A DNA stretch of 32,704 nucleotides from DASVFB01 sp045806505 (GTDB lineage: Bacteria; Actinomycetota; Thermoleophilia; Gaiellales; Gaiellaceae): positions 1 to 32,704 of the forward strand of contig JBJMJE010000100.1 in NCBI GenBank assembly GCA_045806505.1, written 5' to 3'. The notes under the pieces are model-generated. The model saw only the letters and a list, made by a program, of their open reading frames with translations. It made no database searches and was not told the DNA's origin. Of the stretch, positions 1 through 6,301 are shown piece by piece. The stretch's first letter is position 1; each line of letters starts with the position of its first letter. The translations under genes were made by a program, and so were the position numbers.

Positions 1-42
1 GCGCCGGTCGAGCTCCTCCTCGCCCGTCCGCTGCTCGACCAT
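1..42 (-). CDS. 5'-terminal fragment of a downstream gene (partial)
   Basis: An ATG on the minus strand at 42-40 opens a reading frame beginning MVEQRTGEEELDRR that runs off the left edge. It starts 5 nt after the stop codon of the kinase gene ending at 48, so it is probably the next gene of the same operon. Only 14 codons are visible and no function can be assigned. The start is supported by its position and open frame only. Confidence 0.45.
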   Translation of the reverse strand, partial: MVEQRTGEEELDRR

Positions 43-47
43 TTCGG

Positions 48-656
48 TCACACGGTCTCCAGCTCGGCCTCGCTCCCGAGCACGAGCTCGATCACGGCGC
101 CGACGGTCTCGCTCCTGTTCGAGTTCTCGAACACGGGCACACCGTAGTCGCGCGCACGCTCGACGACGTAGTCCTGCAAGCGGCGGATGTCGTCGAGCCG
201 TTCGAGATACTTGTTCACCGGCCGCTCGCCGCCCGACGCCGCATCCCGGACCCAGAAGTGGTCTGCGTGCGTCGCTTCGTCCTCGATCGTCAGCACGCAC
301 TCCACGACCGTCGCGTCCGTCGTCGACACGTTGAGCATCCCCGGCACGACGTGGACGCCCTCGACCACCATCGACCAGCCCTCGAGAATCGCTCGCGAGA
401 CGGCAGCCTCGACGGCGACCAGCACCTCCCTGCTCTGGTCGAGGAACGCGTCGACCAGCGGCTGCCCGGGCGGCGCGTCGAAGCTCGAGCGGTGGATCGA
501 CGGCATCTCGGCCGGCGGGAAGAACGCCCGCAGCGTCTGCCGAACCACGTCGGTGCAGGTGACGCGGTTGATGCCGAGGCGATGCCCGACCTCGCTAGCG
601 ACCGTCGACTTTCCCGTCCCCGTCGCGCCGCCGATCAGGAGGATGACCGGCTTCAC
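48..656 (-). CDS. 2-phosphoglycerate kinase-like P-loop kinase
   Basis: This 202-aa protein has an N-terminal Walker A loop, GGATGTGKST at residues 9-18, followed by the stretch RLGINRVTCTDVVRQTLRAF and the motif MPSIHRSSF, which I recognise from the 2-phosphoglycerate kinase family. That enzyme phosphorylates 2-phosphoglycerate with ATP to 2,3-diphosphoglycerate in the cytosol. Archaeal enzymes are longer (about 300 aa) because of an additional N-terminal ATP-cone-like domain; here only the kinase domain is present. The GTG start overlaps the stop of the cyclic-DPG synthetase gene by 4 bp (GTGA), so the two are almost certainly co-translated. Assignment rests on remembered family motifs plus the partner gene; another small-molecule P-loop kinase specificity cannot be excluded. 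Confidence 0.75.
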   Translation of the reverse strand: MKPVILLIGGATGTGKSTVASEVGHRLGINRVTCTDVVRQTLRAFFPPAEMPSIHRSSFDAPPGQPLVDAFLDQSREVLVAVEAAVSRAILEGWSMVVEGVHVVPGMLNVSTTDATVVECVLTIEDEATHADHFWVRDAASGGERPVNKYLERLDDIRRLQDYVVERARDYGVPVFENSNRSETVGAVIELVLGSEAELETV

Positions 657-1801
657 GCCGGCACCTTCGCGGGCAGCAGGTCGAGGATCGCGTCGTCGAG
701 CCCGTCGCCGGAGACGTCGTTCGCCGCCAGCACGAGCTCGGCGCCGCGCGCCGCTGCCTCCTCTGCGACGACGTCGATGGCGGCGGCCTTCAGCTCCACG
801 ACGAAGACGTCCGCGTCGATGCCCGGCAGCTCGGCGCGCAATGCCTCGCGGTTCGCGAGGTTGCGCGACACGTGTACGAGCTCCGCGTCGAGGTGCTCGA
901 CGGGCGCGGCGCCTGTGGTGAAGACCGCTGTGCGGCGGCCGCCGAGCGGCTGGATCGGGCGGAGCCGCAGGCTCACGTTGACGTCGGCGCCGCGCACATC
1001 GCCGACGCCGACGACGAGGTCGGAGATCGCGACGCGGTAGGGGTTGAGGTAGGCGTCGAGGTCGTGGCCCGCTGTCGTCACGAGGATGCGCGCCGAGGTG
1101 GCGACGGGCGGAATCGCCGCGCCGCTGCCGTCGAACACGACGACGTCCGGCTCGAGCGAGCGCGCAAGCTCGGCTCCCGCGGCGACGTTCGAATGGGAGA
1201 CCATGCCGGCGAGACCGCCGCCGGCGCGACGGCAGCCGATCGTGACGACACCCGCGAGTGCCGCCGCCTCGAGATGATCGGACGCTGCATGACGGCCGCT
1301 TCGCGACAGTGCCAGCAGATCGTCGACCGTCGGCGCGGTCTCGACGAGCTCGGGCTGGGCGGGGCCGCCGCGACCCATTGCGACGACGACGACGTCGCGC
1401 TCGCGTGCGAGCAGGCGCGCGACGTGCGCGGTGACCGCCGTCTTGCCGACGCGCTTGCCCGTCCCGATCACCGACAGCGACGGCAGGTCGAACGGCTCGA
1501 GCTGCGGCGGCTCGAAGTGGAAATCGGCGCCGACGTATTTCAACCCGAGCGCGAGCGCGCGGCTCGCGAGTCGGAAGCGCTCCGCGGGTGGCATCACGGG
1601 CTCGTCCGAGAGGTCGACGACCACGCCGGCTTCGAGCTCGTCGAGCGAAGAGACGAGCGGCACGCCGTAGCCCTCGCCGCCGCGAAGCTTCTCCGTGCCG
1701 CCGACGAGCAGCGCGCCGACGAACTCGTACGGAAGCGCAGCGAGCGCGTCCCGAACTACAGGCGCGTAGTGCTCGCCGTCGATGACGGCGATCGCCCTCA
1801 C
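653..1801 (-). CDS. cpgS: cyclic 2,3-diphosphoglycerate synthetase-like protein
   Basis: The 382-aa protein begins MRAIAVIDGEHYAP, a hallmark opening of cyclic 2,3-diphosphoglycerate synthetases, continues with a GADFHFEPP motif near residue 91, and has a P-loop GTGKRVGKT at 113-121. The family enzyme uses ATP to close an intramolecular phosphoanhydride in 2,3-diphosphoglycerate; the product is a thermoprotectant and phosphate/carbon store in methanogens. The open frame extends well upstream, but the GTG at 1801 is preferred because homology begins there and it overlaps the phosphoesterase stop by 4 bp (GTGA). At 382 aa it is shorter than archaeal members (about 460 aa). It is followed, again with a 4-bp overlap, by the kinase that would supply its substrate, which strongly supports the assignment. 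Confidence 0.75.
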   Translation of the reverse strand: MRAIAVIDGEHYAPVVRDALAALPYEFVGALLVGGTEKLRGGEGYGVPLVSSLDELEAGVVVDLSDEPVMPPAERFRLASRALALGLKYVGADFHFEPPQLEPFDLPSLSVIGTGKRVGKTAVTAHVARLLARERDVVVVAMGRGGPAQPELVETAPTVDDLLALSRSGRHAASDHLEAAALAGVVTIGCRRAGGGLAGMVSHSNVAAGAELARSLEPDVVVFDGSGAAIPPVATSARILVTTAGHDLDAYLNPYRVAISDLVVGVGDVRGADVNVSLRLRPIQPLGGRRTAVFTTGAAPVEHLDAELVHVSRNLANREALRAELPGIDADVFVVELKAAAIDVVAEEAAARGAELVLAANDVSGDGLDDAILDLLPAKVPA

Positions 1802-2592
1802 GGCGCTCTCACTTCGTCCTCGATCCGTGCCGTGTACTTCTGGAACTCGCGCGTCTCGGTCGAGAACTGGATGATCTTCTCCTGCCCGTGGTACGGGTAG
1901 CGCCGCCATACGTCGACGTGCGCCTGCTCGACCTCGATCACGTTGTAACAGGGCCGCGTGTGGCCGCGGAGGCGCAGTGACGAGACTGTGCCGGCGTTGA
2001 CGATGAACAGGTTCTCGAGCTTCCACGCGTACGGCACGTGCTTGTGGCCGCAGAGGACGAGATCGACGCCGGAGCGCTGCAAGCACTCGATCGCGTCGCC
2101 GGCGTCGTAGACGATGTTCCGCTCGCGCCCGGTGCCCGGGACCGGCAGCAGGTGATGGTGCAGGACGAAGACGCGGAGGTCGGCCGGGTCGGCGAACTGC
2201 TCCTCGATCCACCGGTAGCGCCCGCGGCCGATCTGGCCGTGGTCGAGGTCGGGCTCGGTCGAGTCGACGGCGACGATCGTGACGCCGTTCTTGCGGAGCA
2301 CGGAGCTGCGACTGCCGAAGAGGTCGTCGAAGTGGACGTAGCCGACGTTGCGGGAGTCGTGGTTCCCGGGGATGACGACGAGCGAATCGCACTCGATCTT
2401 GTCGAGGTACTCGCGCGCCTGCTGGTACTCCGGCCGGAAGCCGAACGTCGTCAGGTCGCCCGAGCAGATGACGACGTCGGGTCGCAGCTCGTTGATCTCG
2501 TCGATCGCGCGCTCGAGCAGGCTCGGGACGAAATACGGCCCTCCGCAATGGATGTCGGAGATGTGCGCGATCCGGAAGCAGCCGTCCTGCAT
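1798..2592 (-). CDS. calcineurin-like metallophosphoesterase
   Basis: The 264-aa cytosolic protein carries the full metallophosphoesterase signature: DIH (13-15), GDLT (45-48), GNHDSR (76-81), HHH (145-147) and GHKH (182-185), which together bind two metal ions. The layout is like Icc/CpdA-type phosphodiesterases. There is no signal peptide. The ATG at 2592 has a GGAG Shine-Dalgarno 6 nt upstream. It is the first gene of a leftward operon and overlaps the cyclic-DPG synthetase by 4 bp. A role in hydrolysing cyclic 2,3-diphosphoglycerate is an attractive inference from this coupling; a cyclic nucleotide or nucleoside diphosphate compound is equally possible biochemically. Confidence 0.88.
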   Translation of the reverse strand: MQDGCFRIAHISDIHCGGPYFVPSLLERAIDEINELRPDVVICSGDLTTFGFRPEYQQAREYLDKIECDSLVVIPGNHDSRNVGYVHFDDLFGSRSSVLRKNGVTIVAVDSTEPDLDHGQIGRGRYRWIEEQFADPADLRVFVLHHHLLPVPGTGRERNIVYDAGDAIECLQRSGVDLVLCGHKHVPYAWKLENLFIVNAGTVSSLRLRGHTRPCYNVIEVEQAHVDVWRRYPYHGQEKIIQFSTETREFQKYTARIEDEVRAP

Positions 2593-2625
2593 GCGGACTC
2601 CAGAGTGTAAGCGGATGACAACCCC

Positions 2626-2652
2626 TGTCGATTTTCGCCTTACCCGTTCGTC
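2626..2652 (+). promoter_or_regulatory. candidate ECF42-dependent promoter
   Basis: TGTCGA at 2626-2631 is separated by 17 bp from CGTC at 2649-2652. This matches the promoter pattern I recall for ECF42 sigma factors (-35 TGTCGA, -10 CG[A/T]C). It lies 33 bp before the DGPF gene start, whose downstream neighbour encodes an ECF42-like sigma factor, so it fits an autoregulated operon. On the opposite strand the same hexamer reads TCGACA, so it could also overlap a leftward promoter. Confidence 0.55.
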
Positions 2653-2685
2653 GTAGAGTCGAAATCGATGCAGAAGGAGGGATCC

Positions 2686-3021
2686 ATGCAGTACATGCTC
2701 TTGATCTACTCGAACGAAAATCGCTCCGACGACGGCGACGAGGAGGTCATCAAGCGCTACGGCGCGTTCACGCAGGAGGTCCGCGACGGTGGCAAGCTCG
2801 TCTCCGCCGACCGGCTCAAGCCCGCCACCGCCGCGACCACCGTGCGCATCCGTAACGGCGAGACCCTCGTCACCGATGGCCCGTTCGCGGAGACGAAGGA
2901 GCAGCTCGGCGGCTACTACGTCCTCGAGTGCGAGAACATCGACGAAGCGCTGCAGTACGCGGCGAAGATCCCGGCAGCCGAGATCGGCTCGATCGAGGTG
3001 CGTCCCGTCTGGGAGATGTAG
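2686..3021 (+). CDS. DGPF domain (YCII-related) protein
   Basis: The 111-aa protein begins MQYMLLIYSNE and contains TDGPFAETKEQLGGYYVLE, the defining DGPF motif of the YCII-related family, and ends with EVRPVWEM as is typical. The start at 2686 is preferred over an upstream ATG at 2668 because AAGGAGG (2674-2680) lies 5 nt before 2686 and is thus its Shine-Dalgarno; homology also begins there. DGPF proteins are near-constant partners of ECF42 sigma factors, and such a gene follows directly. The biochemical role of DGPF proteins is not established; a small ferredoxin-like dimer with a possible catalytic or sensory role is the usual view. Confidence 0.92.
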   Translation: MQYMLLIYSNENRSDDGDEEVIKRYGAFTQEVRDGGKLVSADRLKPATAATTVRIRNGETLVTDGPFAETKEQLGGYYVLECENIDEALQYAAKIPAAEIGSIEVRPVWEM

Positions 3022-4205
3022 CTCCGGTAGAGCGCGTCTTCCGCGAGGAGTACGCGCGGGTCGTCGCGACGCTGATCCGCGACCTGCGCGACATCGACCT
3101 CGCGGAGGACGCGCTGTCCGACGCGCTCGAGGCGGCGCTCGTGACCTGGCCGCGCACCGGCGCTCCCGACAACCCCGGCGCGTGGCTGACGGTCACCGCA
3201 CGGCGGAAGGCGATAGACAGGCTGCGCCGCGAGCGCCGCCACGCAGAGCTCGTCACTCAGCTCGAGGAGGTGGAACCGGTGGACGACACGACGATCCCCG
3301 ACGAGCGGCTCTCGCTCGTGTTCACCTGCTGCCATCCGGCGCTCGCAGCGGACGCGCAGGTCGCGCTGACGCTCCGGCTCGTCGGCGGTCTGTCCACGGC
3401 CGAGATCGCACGGGCGTTCCTCGTCTCGGAAGAGACGCTCGCGCAGCGGCTCGTACGTGCGAAGTCGAAGATCCGCGCAGCGGGCATCCCGTACCGCGTG
3501 CCGCCGGACCACCTGCTGCCGGACCGGCTCGTGTCGGCGCTTACCGTCGTCTACCTGATCTTCAACGAGGGCTACAGCGCGACCGGCGGCGAGGCGCTGA
3601 CGCGGCCCGACCTGATGGCCGAGGCGATCCGGCTCGGCGGGATCCTCGCCGCGCTGATGCCCGACGAGCCGGAAGTGCTCGGCCTCGAAGCGCTGATGCT
3701 CCTGCAAGCGTCGCGCACGCACGCGCGAACCGGCGCCGGCGGCGAGCTCGTGCTGCTCGAGGACCAGGACCGCTCGCTCTGGGATCGCGACCTGATCTCG
3801 CGCGGCGCCGCCCTGCTCGATCGCGCCGTCGCGTTGCGATGCCCCGGGCCGTACCAGCTCCAGGCGGCGATCGCCGCGCTACACGCACAGGCGGGCGTGC
3901 CCGGCGAGACCGACTGGCCGCAGATCGCGCTGCTCTACGGGGAGCTGGCGCGGCTGCAGCCGTCGCCCGTCGTCGAGCTGAATCGCGCCGTCGCCGTCGC
4001 GATGGCGTGCGGGCCCGAGGCAGGTCTCGAGCTGCTCGACGGGCTGCCGCTCGACAGCTACCACCTCTTCCACGCTGCCCGCGCGGACCTCCTGCGCCGC
4101 TCCGGCCATGCCGCTGAAGCACGCACCGCGTACGAGCGGGCGCGCGAGCTGACGACGAACGACGCCGAGCGTACGTTCCTCGACCGCCGGCTCGGTTCCC
4201 TTTAG
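2928..4205 (+). CDS. ECF42-type RNA polymerase sigma factor with TPR-like C-terminal extension
   Basis: The protein has sigma region 2 (AEDALSDALEAALVTWP), then DERLSLVFTCCHPALAADAQ and region 4 (GGLSTAEIARAFLVSEETLAQR), followed by a roughly 200-residue helical C-terminal extension with a tetratricopeptide-like LNRAVAVAMACGPEAGLELL segment. This layout defines the ECF42 group, which lacks an anti-sigma factor and depends on the C-terminal extension. Homologous sequence starts at VERVFREEYARV, codons from 3027, just after the DGPF stop (TAG 3019-3021). No ATG, GTG or TTG is in frame there; the only canonical start is GTG 2928, giving 425 aa with an odd Arg-rich 33-residue leader that overlaps the DGPF gene by 94 nt. 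The 5' end is therefore uncertain; a small indel or a non-standard start (CTG at 3009) is possible. Confidence 0.88.
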   Translation: MREHRRSAAVRGEDPGSRDRLDRGASRLGDVAPVERVFREEYARVVATLIRDLRDIDLAEDALSDALEAALVTWPRTGAPDNPGAWLTVTARRKAIDRLRRERRHAELVTQLEEVEPVDDTTIPDERLSLVFTCCHPALAADAQVALTLRLVGGLSTAEIARAFLVSEETLAQRLVRAKSKIRAAGIPYRVPPDHLLPDRLVSALTVVYLIFNEGYSATGGEALTRPDLMAEAIRLGGILAALMPDEPEVLGLEALMLLQASRTHARTGAGGELVLLEDQDRSLWDRDLISRGAALLDRAVALRCPGPYQLQAAIAALHAQAGVPGETDWPQIALLYGELARLQPSPVVELNRAVAVAMACGPEAGLELLDGLPLDSYHLFHAARADLLRRSGHAAEARTAYERARELTTNDAERTFLDRRLGSL

Positions 4206-4236
4206 CGTCCGACCCTCTCCGTACAGTGCTGTCGGA

Positions 4237-4605
4237 GTGGCCGTGGAATCCCCAGATTTCCAGGCATTCCGCGGGGCCCGCAGGCCCCGCTTCGCCAACC
4301 GCGCCGAGCTCGAGTGCGCGAAGCTCCTCGACTACTACGGCGTCCCATGGGACTACGAGCCCACGACGTTCGTGCTCGAGACCGATGACGAGGGTCGCGT
4401 GACCGAAGCATTCAAGCCGGACTTCTATCTCCCTGAGCAGGATCTCTACCTCGAGATCACCGTCATGAAGCAGACGCTCGTGACGCGCAAGAACCGCAAG
4501 CTGCGGAAGCTGCGCGAGCGATATCCGCACGTGAACGCGAAGCTCTTCTACCGCCGAGACGTCGAACGGCTGGCCGAGCGCCTGCGTCTGGACCTCGCGT
4601 CGTGA
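4237..4605 (+). CDS. small PD-(D/E)XK nuclease-like protein
   Basis: The 122-aa protein starts at GTG 4237. It shows an N-terminal helix with acidic residues (AELECAKLLDYYG, 23-35), then FKPDFYLPEQDLYLEIT with PD at 61-62 and E73, a nearby K78, then a basic helix TRKNRKLRKLRERYP. This arrangement resembles the restriction-endonuclease-like (PD-(D/E)XK) core, although the spacing E-X4-K is not the textbook E-X-K. Its stop overlaps the phosphoribosyltransferase start by 4 bp (GTGA), so the two are coupled. Function is unknown; a DNA-processing or a structural, inactive nuclease-fold role are both possible. Confidence 0.65.
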   Translation: MAVESPDFQAFRGARRPRFANRAELECAKLLDYYGVPWDYEPTTFVLETDDEGRVTEAFKPDFYLPEQDLYLEITVMKQTLVTRKNRKLRKLRERYPHVNAKLFYRRDVERLAERLRLDLAS

Positions 4606-5114
4606 GCGCCGGCGAGCGCTACCTCACTGCAGGGCAGCTGCTCGCGCGGGCGCGCGAGCTCGGCGCTGCGATCACGCGCGATTACGAGCAGCGCGACCTC
4701 GTCCTCGTCGTGCCCCTGCGGGGCAGCTTCATCTTCGGCGTCGACCTTTCCCGGTCGCTGACGCTCCCGCACGAGATCGACTTCGTCGAGCTGGAGCCGT
4801 ACCACCGCGGCGAGCGCGGCGTCCGCCTCCTCAAGGACCTGGACGCCGACATCCGCGGGCGCGACATTCTCGTCGCCGTCGACGTCGTCGACACCGGACT
4901 GACGATGCACTACCTCTGCAAGACCCTGCGCCTGCGCGAGCCGGCGTCGCTCTGCATCGCGACGCTGCTCGACCGGCCGTACCGCCGGCTCGTCGAGGAC
5001 CTGCCCGTCGGCTACATCGGGTTCACGGTGCCGGACGAGCTCTTCGTCGGGTACGGCTTCGCCCTCGAGGAGCGGTACCGGAACCTTCCGGACCTGCACA
5101 TCCGCGCCGCCTGA
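4602..5114 (+). CDS. hpt: hypoxanthine-guanine phosphoribosyltransferase-like protein
   Basis: The 170-aa protein has the HPRT layout: VVPLRGSFIFGVDLSR (residues 36-51, equivalent to the LKGAFMF loop), RLLKDLDADIRGRDILVAVD, the PRPP-binding loop VVDTGLTMHYL (95-105), LLDRPYRR, and the C-terminal FTVPDELFVGYGF / ERYRNLP motif. Family enzymes make IMP or GMP from hypoxanthine or guanine plus PRPP. Oddities: the first acidic residue of the usual ED pair before the PRPP loop is a valine, the LKG lysine is Arg, and the flexible SYG-containing loop is replaced by ELEPYHRGERG. It may thus be a divergent or altered-specificity enzyme. GTG start, overlapping the upstream gene by 4 bp. Confidence 0.85.
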   Translation: MSAGERYLTAGQLLARARELGAAITRDYEQRDLVLVVPLRGSFIFGVDLSRSLTLPHEIDFVELEPYHRGERGVRLLKDLDADIRGRDILVAVDVVDTGLTMHYLCKTLRLREPASLCIATLLDRPYRRLVEDLPVGYIGFTVPDELFVGYGFALEERYRNLPDLHIRAA

Positions 5115-5124
5115 GCGGCCGTGG

Positions 5125-5153
5125 TTGACGTTCGTCGCAGACCGCTCTAACCT
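5125..5153 (+). promoter_or_regulatory. candidate housekeeping sigma promoter
   Basis: TTGACG (5125-5130) and TAACCT (5148-5153) are separated by exactly 17 bp, close to the TTGACA/TAnnnT consensus used by actinobacterial primary sigma factors. It sits in the intergenic region after the phosphoribosyltransferase gene and about 15 bp before a strong Shine-Dalgarno (AAGGAGG, 5168-5174) of a leader ORF. Confidence 0.6.
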
Positions 5154-5180
5154 CTTTCTCAGTCTCAAAGGAGGAACGTA

Positions 5181-5264
5181 GTGGACCGAACCGCCCCTTA
5201 CGGCAGGGGCGGGGAGGCGAGGAGCGAACAGGTCTGCGGCCCGTCGACTGGAGGATCCGCTTGA
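5181..5264 (+). CDS. 27-codon leader peptide upstream of membrane protein gene
   Basis: GTG 5181 is preceded at ideal spacing (6 nt) by AAGGAGG (5168-5174). The short frame encodes VDRTAPYGRGGEARSEQVCG and seven more residues and stops with TGA at 5262-5264. That stop overlaps the TTG start of the following membrane protein gene (TTGA). The strong ribosome site, precise overlap and internal hairpin suggest a translated leader that couples or controls the next gene. No homology is recognised, so translation is inferred from signals only. Confidence 0.5.
   Translation: MDRTAPYGRGGEARSEQVCGPSTGGSA
5191..5212 (+). repeat. GC-rich stem-loop inside the leader ORF
   Basis: CCGCCCCT (5191-5198) and AGGGGCGG (5205-5212) form a perfect 8-bp stem with a 6-nt loop TACGGC. 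The hairpin lies within the leader peptide frame, 38 nt before the GGAGG that serves the membrane protein start. There is no U-tract, so it is not a simple intrinsic terminator; ribosome passage through the leader would melt it. Confidence 0.6.
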
Positions 5265-6295
5265 CCGAGCTCACACACCCGCTGGCAGGCACCGAGCCGC
5301 AGGCGCCCGCCGTCACGAAGAAGGCGAAAGCGCACCGGACGTCGCACACGCCGACGTTCGCCGAGCTCGTCTACGCGCACTTCGACTGGTGGCAGCAGCG
5401 GCAGCAACCTTCCGCGAACGGGCGCGCCGGCGCCGCATTTCGCGAGGAGCTCGCGCGGTACGAGCGCCGTCACGGCGAGGTCGTGCACGCGTACTGGTGC
5501 TCGCACGTGGAGAGCGCCGCCGCGCTGACGGAGAAGAAGCGCTCGATTTCGTGGGCGACGCCGCTGACGGAGTTCCACCGCGAGAGCGACTGGGCAACGA
5601 AGAACGCGCCGGACATCGCGCGCGAGCTTCATCGCTGCGACGAGCTGGCGGTCCGTGCCCGCATCGTCCTCCGCGGCATCAGGCAACGCATCTGCATGCG
5701 CCTCGTGATGGCGTCGGCGGCGCATCTGCTGAGCCTCGCCGACGCGCGGGCGGCGCACACCGACGAGACGAAGGTCGCCGCAGCACTCGAGGAGGAGCGC
5801 GCGGCGCTCGACAAGGCCGAGGCGTACTACTGCACGGCCGCCAACGGCCAGGCGCAGATCGTCTACTTCGTCGGCATGGTCTTCACCGCCGCGGTCATCT
5901 CGGCGGTGACCGGCATCTGCCTCGCCGCGAACTGGGTGGGTGTCGAGTACGCCGCGCTCATCGCCGGCGCGGTCGGCGCAGTCATCAGTGTCGTGCAGCG
6001 CATCAACGCAGGCCAGTTCGACCTCGAGTACGACGTCGGCCGGCCGTACGCGTTCTTCCTCGGCGGCTTACGCCCGCTGATCGGCGGCGCTTCCGCGCTC
6101 GTCATCGCCTTCGCGTTCAAGAGCGGCGTGCTGAACCTGCCGCTGAACTCGAAGCACTCGGCGTCGGAGGAGCAGTTCGCGCTCGTAGTGCTCGGCTTCA
6201 TCTCCGGCTTCAGCGAGCGGTTCGCGAAGGACACCCTCGCGGCGGCGGCGGGCACGGTCGTGCCGGAAGGCGACAAGGCCGAGACGACGGCGTAA
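5261..6295 (+). CDS. membrane protein of unknown function, 3-4 transmembrane segments
   Basis: The 344-aa protein has a long N-terminal soluble, charged helical region (1-195) including VAAALEEERAALDKAEAYY, then hydrophobic segments at about 199-222, 227-246, 264-290 and a weaker one at 304-318. I do not recognise the family. The start is TTG 5261 with GGAGG at 5250-5254; it overlaps the leader peptide stop, and no better upstream in-frame start is apparent. Residue 269 is encoded by TTA (6067-6069), rare in this GC-rich sequence. The gene is convergent with a patatin-like lipase gene with only 6 bp between stops. A membrane partner or immunity-like relationship to the lipase would be speculation. 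Confidence 0.75.
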   Translation: MTELTHPLAGTEPQAPAVTKKAKAHRTSHTPTFAELVYAHFDWWQQRQQPSANGRAGAAFREELARYERRHGEVVHAYWCSHVESAAALTEKKRSISWATPLTEFHRESDWATKNAPDIARELHRCDELAVRARIVLRGIRQRICMRLVMASAAHLLSLADARAAHTDETKVAAALEEERAALDKAEAYYCTAANGQAQIVYFVGMVFTAAVISAVTGICLAANWVGVEYAALIAGAVGAVISVVQRINAGQFDLEYDVGRPYAFFLGGLRPLIGGASALVIAFAFKSGVLNLPLNSKHSASEEQFALVVLGFISGFSERFAKDTLAAAAGTVVPEGDKAETTA

Positions 6296-6301
6296 CGCCG
6301 T
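6287..6301. terminator. possible short bidirectional terminator hairpin
   Basis: ACGGCG (6287-6292) and CGCCGT (6296-6301) form a 6-bp stem whose 3-nt loop is the TAA stop of the membrane protein gene. It occupies exactly the gap between two convergent genes. No T-tract follows on either strand, so termination activity is uncertain. Confidence 0.3.

Noticed and set aside
2593..2610. Leftward promoter (TCGACA-N16-TACACT) for the phosphoesterase operon
   Set aside because: The spacing is acceptable but the predicted start would leave almost no leader and overlap the GGAG ribosome site; too weak to annotate.
2668..2685. Upstream ATG at 2668 as start of the DGPF protein
   Set aside because: The Shine-Dalgarno AAGGAGG lies after it and serves ATG 2686, where family homology begins.
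5191..5212. Guanidine-II (mini-ykkC) riboswitch, because the hairpin loop contains ACGG
   Set aside because: That class needs two adjacent hairpins with ACGR loops; no second one is seen and the loop closing positions do not fit.
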